Origin: Citrobacter tructae
GTDB taxonomy: Bacteria > Pseudomonadota > Gammaproteobacteria > Enterobacterales > Enterobacteriaceae
Length of the DNA: 64,000 nucleotides
NCBI RefSeq assembly: GCF_004684345.1
Contig: NZ_CP038469.1
Span: 2,108,001-2,172,000 of the forward strand
Reading direction: 5' to 3'
Positions 58,540 through 64,000 of the stretch are shown here, piece after piece (within the stretch, counting starts at the first letter, position 1; every line of letters starts with the position of its first letter). A program made the translations under genes and the position numbers. The notes beneath the pieces are model-generated. The model had not been told where the DNA came from. It was given only the letters and a program-made list of their open reading frames with translations, and made no database searches.

Positions 58540-58914
58540 ATGGACGAGTACTCACCCAAAAGACATGATATAGCACAGCTTAAATTTCTCTGTGAAACCC
58601 TGTATCATGACTGTCTTGCAAACCTTGAACAAAGCAACCATGGCTGGGTTAATGACCCAACCTCTGCAACCAGCTTGCAGCTCAATGAACTGATAGAGCA
58701 TATTGCAACCTTCGCACTTAATTATAAAATTAAGTACAATGAGGACAATAAGCTGATCGCACAGATTGATGAATACCTGGATGACACTTTTATGTTGTTC
58801 AGCAATTATGGTATTAATACGCAGGATTTGCAGAAATGGCGAAAGTCCGGGAATCGACTGTTTCGCTGTTTTGTCAATGCCACCAGGGCTAATCCTGTTA
58901 GTTTGTCTTGTTAA
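58540..58914 (+). CDS. tomB: Hha toxicity modulator TomB (YbaJ)
   Basis: The 124-aa acidic protein matches E. coli/Salmonella TomB (MDEYSPKRHDIAQLKFLCETL at the start). It counteracts Hha toxicity, by oxygen-dependent oxidation of an Hha cysteine in published work, and modulates biofilm formation. AAGGGG precedes the start. The hha gene follows after 27 bp. Confidence 0.95.
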   Translation: MDEYSPKRHDIAQLKFLCETLYHDCLANLEQSNHGWVNDPTSATSLQLNELIEHIATFALNYKIKYNEDNKLIAQIDEYLDDTFMLFSNYGINTQDLQKWRKSGNRLFRCFVNATRANPVSLSC

Positions 58915-58941
58915 AAATTATTACAATCATAGGTAAGAGTT

Positions 58942-59160
58942 ATGTCTGATAAACCATTAACTAAAACAGATTATTTGATGCGCCTGCGACGCTGCCAGAC
59001 AATTGACACGCTTGAGCGCGTTATTGAGAAAAATAAATATGAATTGTCCGACAATGAACTGGCTGTATTTTACTCAGCAGCAGATCATCGCCTTGCTGAA
59101 TTGACGATGAATAAGCTCTACGACAAGATCCCAACTTCCGTTTGGAAATTTATACGCTAA
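58942..59160 (+). CDS. hha: Hemolysin expression modulator Hha
   Basis: The 72-aa YmoA-family protein binds H-NS and strengthens silencing of horizontally acquired genes. The single cysteine in RRCQTIDTLERVIEKNKYEL is conserved. It is nearly identical to E. coli Hha. Co-transcribed with tomB. Confidence 0.97.
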   Translation: MSDKPLTKTDYLMRLRRCQTIDTLERVIEKNKYELSDNELAVFYSAADHRLAELTMNKLYDKIPTSVWKFIR

Positions 59161-59345
59161 TTGCTCACGAGGTTAAGTCAGGTATCGCGGTACATTTGTC
59201 TGGCTGACCAATTCCTCATTTATACAACTATTATTTAATCCAAATCACGTGATTGCGATCACAGCGAATCGACGGGAACGTTCCCCTTTCGCACATAGCG
59301 TTTTACTGTATTGCAATGAGCCATCAGCAAACAGGAAAAGTCGTA

Positions 59346-59897
59346 ATGAGTGAGGAAAAAACAAAGATGATCGCCGGCGAACTGTATCGCCCGGCAGACG
59401 ATACGTTGCGCAACGACCGACTACGCGCCCGTCAGTTGACTCATCGATACAATCTCACCACGCCCGATGAAATCAGCGAACGTCAGGCTATCCTGCATGA
59501 CCTGTTGGATCAGAGCGAAGGGGCTTACATTGAACCCTCTTTCCGTTGCGACTACGGCTATAACATCACTCTCGGTAAAGAATTTTACGCCAACTTCGAC
59601 TGCGTGATGCTTGATGTCTGCCCGATCCATATTGGCGATAACTGCATGCTGGCACCGGGAGTCCATATCTATACCGCAACACATCCCCTGAATGCTGATG
59701 AGCGAAACAGTGGTAAAGAATTGGGTAAACCCGTTACCATCGGCAATAACGTCTGGATAGGCGGACGCGCAGTGATAAACCCTGGCGTAACGCTGGGAGA
59801 CAACGTGGTAGTGGCTTCAGGGGCAGTGGTAACCAAAAACGTCCCGGCCAATACCGTTGTAGGCGGCAATCCTGCACGGATCATCAAAACGCTTTGA
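59346..59897 (+). CDS. maa: Maltose O-acetyltransferase
   Basis: The 183-aa trimeric left-handed beta-helix acetyltransferase transfers acetyl from acetyl-CoA to maltose and glucose. It shows hexapeptide repeats (IGDNCMLAPGVHIYTATHPL, IGNNVWIGGRAVINPGVTLGDNVVVASGAVV) and the catalytic His in the TATHP motif. An ATG at 59253 is in frame, but 59346 (MSEEKTKMIAGELY, with AGGAAAAG upstream) matches E. coli Maa. Confidence 0.94.
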   Translation: MSEEKTKMIAGELYRPADDTLRNDRLRARQLTHRYNLTTPDEISERQAILHDLLDQSEGAYIEPSFRCDYGYNITLGKEFYANFDCVMLDVCPIHIGDNCMLAPGVHIYTATHPLNADERNSGKELGKPVTIGNNVWIGGRAVINPGVTLGDNVVVASGAVVTKNVPANTVVGGNPARIIKTL

Positions 59898-60013
59898 GCT
59901 CAAATGTAACTGTTATGCTAAATTGTGGTTAATCTGTTACTTTTTTCAGGCGCTATCCCCTTTTAAAATAGGTCGATCCTACCTGAATATTGAAGACATC
60001 ACGAAGGCAAGAG

Positions 60014-60484
60014 ATGACAGAAATACAGCGCCTGCTCACCGAAACAATTGACGACTTAAATACTCGCGAGAAGCGCGATAACAGACCACGTTTTAGCATC
60101 AGTTTCATTCGCAAACATCCGGGACTGTTTATTGGCATGTATGTCGCCTGGTTTGCTACGCTGGCGGTGATGCTGCAATCAGAAACGCTGGTCGATTCGG
60201 TGTGGCTGCTGGTGGTGCTGTTTGTGATTCTGAACGGTTTTTTCTTTTTTGACGTCGCGCCGCGTTACCGCTTTGAAGACATTGATGTGCTGGACTTCAG
60301 AGTCTGCTACAACGGCGAATGGTACAACACGCGTTTTGTTCCGCCGACGCTCATAGAGACCATACTGCATTCACCACGGGTGGATAGCGAACGTAAGGCA
60401 CAACTGCAAAAAATGATGACGCGTAAAGGCGAACTCTCTTTCTACGATGTCTTCACACTCACCCGCGCAGAGGTCAGCCAGTAA
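60014..60484 (+). CDS. ylaC: Inner membrane protein YlaC
   Basis: The 156-aa product has two TM segments (about 35-80: GLFIGMYVAWFATLAVML and VWLLVVLFVILNGFFFF) and a soluble C-terminal part. The start at 60014 gives the E. coli MTEIQRLLTETI. Function unknown. Confidence 0.92.
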   Translation: MTEIQRLLTETIDDLNTREKRDNRPRFSISFIRKHPGLFIGMYVAWFATLAVMLQSETLVDSVWLLVVLFVILNGFFFFDVAPRYRFEDIDVLDFRVCYNGEWYNTRFVPPTLIETILHSPRVDSERKAQLQKMMTRKGELSFYDVFTLTRAEVSQ

Positions 60485-60500
60485 CCTGCCTGCCCGCCGA

Positions 60501-60529
60501 TAAAAAAGTGCGTACCCTCTGGTACGCAC
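60501..60529 (-). terminator. Terminator of rpmE2-rpmJ2
   Basis: GTGCGTACC/GGTACGCAC with a CTCT loop, followed on the minus strand by TTTTTT. It ends the ribosomal-protein pair and may also stop ylaC transcripts. Confidence 0.87.
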
Positions 60530-60557
60530 CTGGCTCCCTGGAATGTTGGCAAAATAA

Positions 60558-60698
60558 CTACCGTCTTTTCTTCCGGCCCTGCACCGCTTTAAATCGCGGA
60601 TTCGTTTTGCAGATAACATACAAGCGCCCTTTACGTTTGACTATCTGGCAGTCAGGGTGGCGCTGTTTGGCACTACGAAGTGAATTAAGAACCTGCAT
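60558..60698 (-). CDS. rpmJ2: Ribosomal protein bL36B (zinc-free paralogue)
   Basis: The 46-aa protein begins MQVLNSLRSAKQRHPDCQIV and ends QGRKKRR, equal in length to E. coli YkgO. It lacks the CxxC zinc motif of normal L36 and replaces it under zinc shortage. The longer reading frame upstream has no support; the ATG at 60698 lies one base after the rpmE2 stop. Confidence 0.94.
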   Translation of the reverse strand: MQVLNSLRSAKQRHPDCQIVKRKGRLYVICKTNPRFKAVQGRKKRR

Positions 60699-60699
60699 T

Positions 60700-60960
60700 T
60701 TAACCTCGCTTAGTACCAATGAAGTGACCAAAACGTTTCTGGAAGCGCGCCGCGCTGCCTTCGTTGTCGAAGGTTTTTTGTTTCCCGGTATAGTACGGGT
60801 GCGACTTAGAAGAGATATCAAGGGTCACGTACGGATACGTTTCACCCTCAAACTCAATCTCACGTTCCGTTTTGATGGTTGAGCCAACCTTAAAGTATTC
60901 ATTGGCACTGGTATCGTGGAACACCACGGTACGATAAAAGGGATGGATATCCGGCTTCAT
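60700..60960 (-). CDS. rpmE2: Ribosomal protein bL31B (zinc-free paralogue)
   Basis: The 86-aa protein (MKPDIHPFYRTVVFHDTSANEYFK) is the type B L31 without zinc-binding cysteines. It replaces zinc-containing L31 in the ribosome and frees zinc. It is the first gene of a two-gene operon under a Zur box. Confidence 0.95.
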   Translation of the reverse strand: MKPDIHPFYRTVVFHDTSANEYFKVGSTIKTEREIEFEGETYPYVTLDISSKSHPYYTGKQKTFDNEGSAARFQKRFGHFIGTKRG

Positions 60961-60973
60961 AGCAACTCCATAT

Positions 60974-60988
60974 TGTTACAATATAACA
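60974..60988 (-). promoter_or_regulatory. Zur box upstream of rpmE2
   Basis: TGTTACAATATAACA is palindromic except for one mismatch and fits the Zur core TGTTATA-N-TATAACA. It lies 14 bp upstream of the rpmE2 start. Confidence 0.8.
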
Positions 60989-61146
60989 TAACACATAAAG
61001 TACACCACTCTTCCCCCTGGCTCAACCTGATTTACACTGTGGGTAATTAATTCAGGAAATACCCTCTCTAAATATATGATGTCGTTCGAATAGCTTTTTC
61101 ACTTTCAGATATACTTTCCCTACGCTGTGTAAATAAGGATATCACT

Positions 61147-62700
61147 GTGACAACACGACATCTGATCGGCCTGGTGACCGGGATACTGATCCTGTCCATC
61201 CTTGTACCAGTAGGTTTGAGCCTGTGGCTGGCATATCGCCAGGTCGAAACAAAATTTTTTGATGAGCTTGATTCTTACACCAGTCGGGTCGCTTTGCGGA
61301 CGGAAAGAGTCGGCGAACAGGCAAAAAAAGCATTACGCGAAATTGAAACCTTTCAGGGAGAACCTTGCGGGGAGGAACATTTGCTGGAAATGCGTCGATT
61401 GTCATACAGCTATCGCTATATTCAGGAGGTGATGTACCTCAAGGACAACGTTCCGCAATGCTCTTCCCTCGAGAAAAAAAGTCGCGCCGCCGCCTTCCCT
61501 CCCCCCATGAAAATTACACAGGATGGTTACCGTGCCTGGTTAACCACTGAGAACGATTTGGGCATACAGCGTTTTATGGCCGCATTAGGCAGCGAGCATT
61601 ATGTAGTGATGATCGATCCCGGCACTTTCATTGACGTTGTTCCGTTTGGTTCGTGGCCGATTGATGTCGCCATCATTGGCGCCGATAAAAAAAGGATCGT
61701 CACCAGTAGCGATATGCTTCCCGCTGATGTTTTGCAGAATCTTCGACAAGATAATGCCACGTCACATTTGCAAAAAGAGGGGGTTATATACAATGCCCGC
61801 CCGTTCCCTGAATTAGGGATCACCGTCGTAAGCTGGGCATCAACGCTGCCGCTGCAAAAAATATGGCACCGGCAGGCGCTTATCTGGCTCCCAGCGGGGA
61901 TTGTTATCGGCCTGCTCACCGCAGCCTTTACTTTGCGCATTTTGCGTCGTTTGCAATCTCCCCATCACCAATTGCAGGAGGCCATCCAGCGCCGGGAAAT
62001 TAAAGTGTACTATCAGCCAATCATTTCCCTTCGTACCGGGAAAGTGGTGGGTGCCGAAGCGCTGGCCCGTTGGCCACAGCCCGATGGCAGCTTTCTCTCT
62101 CCAGAGATTTTCGTCGCGCTGGCACAACAAACCGGACTAACGACGCCACTCACTCGCCTGATTATCGAAAGCGTTTTTGACGATCTGGGAAAATGGCTGC
62201 ATCACCATCCAGAGCAGCATATCTCCGTCAATCTTGAAGCAGATAATCTGACGTCAGAAACGCTGCCGGGTCTGCTCAGCCGGAAGATCAATCATTGTCA
62301 GATAAAACCGTCACAAATTGCCCTCGAACTCACAGAACGAGCCTTTGCCGATCCGAAAACCAGCGGTCCGTTCATCGCCAAATACCGCCAGGCAGGTCAT
62401 TCTATTTATATTGATGATTTTGGCACCGGCTATTCCAGTCTCAGTTATTTGCAGGATCTGGATGTCGACATCCTGAAGATCGACAAATCGTTCGTCGATG
62501 CGCTGGAATACAACAACGTGACGCCGCATATTATTGAGATAGCAAAAACGCTGAAGCTGGAAATGGTGGCGGAAGGTATCGAGACAAAAAATCAGGAAGA
62601 ATGGCTACGGCAACATGGCGTGCAGTACGGTCAAGGCTGGTTATACAGCAAAGCATTACCGAAGGCGGAGTTTATTCTATGGGCGGAAACACGACTGTAA
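61147..62700 (+). CDS. pdeB: Cyclic-di-GMP phosphodiesterase PdeB (YlaB)
   Basis: The 517-aa membrane protein has an N-terminal TM, a periplasmic CSS-motif domain (about 40-235, with QCSS near 105), a second TM (about 240-262) and a cytoplasmic EAL domain (about 270-515). EALARW, the Asn of SVNLEADNL, DDFGTGYSSLSYL and KIDKSFV are intact, so it should be active. The CSS domain senses periplasmic redox state through its cysteines. Translation starts at GTG. Confidence 0.93.
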   Translation: MTTRHLIGLVTGILILSILVPVGLSLWLAYRQVETKFFDELDSYTSRVALRTERVGEQAKKALREIETFQGEPCGEEHLLEMRRLSYSYRYIQEVMYLKDNVPQCSSLEKKSRAAAFPPPMKITQDGYRAWLTTENDLGIQRFMAALGSEHYVVMIDPGTFIDVVPFGSWPIDVAIIGADKKRIVTSSDMLPADVLQNLRQDNATSHLQKEGVIYNARPFPELGITVVSWASTLPLQKIWHRQALIWLPAGIVIGLLTAAFTLRILRRLQSPHHQLQEAIQRREIKVYYQPIISLRTGKVVGAEALARWPQPDGSFLSPEIFVALAQQTGLTTPLTRLIIESVFDDLGKWLHHHPEQHISVNLEADNLTSETLPGLLSRKINHCQIKPSQIALELTERAFADPKTSGPFIAKYRQAGHSIYIDDFGTGYSSLSYLQDLDVDILKIDKSFVDALEYNNVTPHIIEIAKTLKLEMVAEGIETKNQEEWLRQHGVQYGQGWLYSKALPKAEFILWAETRL

Positions 62701-62750
62701 CGTGGCATCAGTGAATATTGAGATGGCTGGCGGCACGCCGCACAGCCAGT

Positions 62751-62768
62751 CACATCAGTCACATCAGT
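62751..62768. repeat. Two tandem copies of CACATCAGT at the ybaA end
   Basis: Two tandem CACATCAGT copies, flanked by partial ones, run into the stop codon of ybaA. Such a short repeat can vary in copy number. Confidence 0.6.
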
Positions 62769-63117
62769 CATCCATAATGGGCGAGAATCCACCGTAAATC
62801 ATACGTTTTCCATCAAAGGGCATCGAGTCGCCGAATTCCTTCATTCGGGGATCGGACATCATCTTTTGATTCGCCGCATCACGGGCTTCTTTTGAGGGAT
62901 ATTCAATCCAGCTGAATACCACTTCTTCATGATCCTGTGCTTTCACTGCCATGCGAAAATCGGTCAATTTACCGTCGGGGACATCATCTGCCCAACACTC
63001 CACCACGCGCAATGCACCGAATTCCTTGAAAAGCGGAGCAGCTTTTGCCGCCATCGCAATGTACGCCTCCTTGTTTTCAGCGGGAACGGCAACGACAAAA
63101 CCATCGACATACTTCAT
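62764..63117 (-). CDS. ybaA: DUF1428 family protein YbaA
   Basis: The 117-aa dimeric ferredoxin-fold (antibiotic-biosynthesis-monooxygenase-like) protein shows MKYVDGFVVAVPAENKEAY, FSWIEYPSKEARDAAN and MPFDGKRMIYGGF. It is close to E. coli YbaA. No enzyme activity is known. Confidence 0.92.
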   Translation of the reverse strand: MKYVDGFVVAVPAENKEAYIAMAAKAAPLFKEFGALRVVECWADDVPDGKLTDFRMAVKAQDHEEVVFSWIEYPSKEARDAANQKMMSDPRMKEFGDSMPFDGKRMIYGGFSPIMDD

Positions 63118-63199
63118 GAGAAAAGCCTCCGAAGTTTACTGCACGGCAAGCCGATTCCGGCCGCGTCAGTCGAGATTAAGTTTAGTCGTCAGCTCGCGA

Positions 63200-63811
63200 T
63201 CATGCCGTAGGTTCATTCCGAACCCGAATGCGTGACTGCGGTTGATGCCGAAACCACGGCAGACAAAGTTGAATGAGCGGGCCAATAGCCAGCGCATACA
63301 GGACCGTGCCAACGCCTACGGTTCCCCCCAGTAGCCAGCCGATCAGCAACACTGACACTTCGATTGCCGTACGAATTCGCCTTACCGGCCAACCGGTACG
63401 CGCGTGAATGCCGGTCATCAGACCGTCGCGCGGACCGGCGCCAAAACCCGCACCGATATACAGGCTGGTCGCTAAGGCATTCAGTACCACTGCGGACACT
63501 AACAGCCCACTGCGCGCGAACAGGGACTCAAATCCCGGAATGACTACCAGCGCCACATCAGCCGCCAGCCCGATCATAATCACATTACTCAACGTGCCAA
63601 ACCCCGGGCGCTGGCGCAGCGGTATCCATGCCAACAGTACCAATACGCCTACGGCAATAATCACCACACCGATATTCATCGACAACAAATTTGCCACACC
63701 CAGATGAAAGACGTTCCAGGGGTCAGCCCCTAAATCCGCACGCACAAACATGGCAGTCGACACACCGTAAAGCGTCAGCCCGATAAACAATTGCAGTAAA
63801 CGACGCAGCAT
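63200..63811 (-). CDS. YczE-like inner membrane protein
   Basis: The 203-aa protein has five or more hydrophobic segments, with the family pattern ADLGADPWNVFHLGVA near the N-terminus and GAGFGAGPRDGLMTG in the middle, two related halves as in the YczE/YitT group. Function unknown. It is divergent from a MocR-type regulator, as yczE is in Bacillus, so the regulator probably controls it. Confidence 0.82.
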   Translation of the reverse strand: MLRRLLQLFIGLTLYGVSTAMFVRADLGADPWNVFHLGVANLLSMNIGVVIIAVGVLVLLAWIPLRQRPGFGTLSNVIMIGLAADVALVVIPGFESLFARSGLLVSAVVLNALATSLYIGAGFGAGPRDGLMTGIHARTGWPVRRIRTAIEVSVLLIGWLLGGTVGVGTVLYALAIGPLIQLCLPWFRHQPQSRIRVRNEPTA

Positions 63812-63900
63812 GTTTTTTCACCTCTCCCCACTCAGATTATTTTCATCTTCGCTGCAATTGGCACTATGATTAATGTCCAGTTTTCAAAAAGTGGACTGCT

Positions 63901-64000
63901 ATGTCATCTCGCCGTTACGGAAGTCAGTCTCTTCAGCGCCTGCTTGGGCACTGGCAGGAGATCCCCTCTCGCACCCCAATCTGGCGACAGTTGGCTGAGG
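63901..64000 (+). CDS. MocR/PdxR-type GntR regulator (5' end only)
   Basis: Only 33 codons are present; they read MSSRRYGSQSLQRLLGHWQE, then PSRTPIWRQLAE, the usual beginning of the winged helix of GntR regulators fused to an aminotransferase-like domain. The rest lies outside the window. Confidence 0.7.
   Translation, partial: MSSRRYGSQSLQRLLGHWQEIPSRTPIWRQLAE

Noticed and set aside
62701..62780. Possible CRISPR or longer tandem array
   Set aside because: Only two full 9-bp units with no spacers; a simple short repeat.
62701..63200. 4.5S RNA gene (ffs), which lies near ybaA in E. coli
   Set aside because: The conserved core of the SRP RNA was looked for by eye on both strands and not found; it probably lies beyond the window.

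Overview
The window is a chromosomal segment of a gamma-proteobacterium of the family Enterobacteriaceae. Most proteins can be recalled as near-identical to Escherichia coli K-12 proteins and run in the familiar hha-acrAB-dnaX-htpG-adk-ushA-copA-fetAB-tesA order, here read in reverse. Several differences point to a relative close to Salmonella and Citrobacter rather than E. coli itself: an sfbABC-type ABC transporter beside ybbP, rpmE2/rpmJ2 next to ylaC, no ybaST or ybaQ, and extra cassettes. Citrobacter is my best guess, by inference only; no rRNA or other species marker is present.

Layout. 1-3.4 kb: sfbC (partial), sfbB, sfbA and a porin, all on the minus strand. 3.5-11.9 kb: ybbP-ybbA facing tesA-ybbO-cnoX, then fetAB, then qmcA-ybbJ. 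11.96-14.8 kb: two exported proteins of unknown function. 14.8-25.4 kb: cueR, then a heme uptake and anaerobic heme breakdown operon behind a Fur box (receptor, T, W, X, Y, U, V), then copA with its CueR promoter and an internal frameshift site for CopA(Z). 25.5-36.2 kb: ybaP, the sRNA ChiX, ybaK, ushA, fsr, ybaL, gsk, aes, hemH, adk. 36.3-42.4 kb: an accessory cassette of glycyl radical enzyme, its activase, a fructose-type PTS permease and a GntR/UTRA regulator, with paired operators and FNR-like boxes in the divergent promoter region. 42.5-49.4 kb: htpG, recR-ybaB-dnaX, apt, ybaN, priC, ybaM. 49.4-58.1 kb: mscK, acrR and acrAB. 58.5-64 kb: tomB-hha, maa, ylaC, rpmE2-rpmJ2, pdeB, ybaA, a YczE-like membrane protein and the start of a MocR-type regulator.

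How the genes work together. The heme operon would import heme across both membranes and open the ring anaerobically (ChuW-type radical SAM enzyme, ChuX-type carrier, ChuY-type reductase); no ChuS-type aerobic heme-degrading enzyme is present here. The glycyl radical cassette looks like a self-contained anaerobic catabolic unit: the PTS would import and phosphorylate a sugar-like compound, the radical enzyme would act on it, and the GntR protein would sense it. Its active site has the Cys-x-Glu arrangement of radical eliminases, not the Cys-Cys of pyruvate formate-lyase, so its substrate is open. It is the most likely place in the window for undescribed biochemistry; the TPR-like/DUF3142 pair at 12-14.8 kb is the second. 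The rest is core genome.
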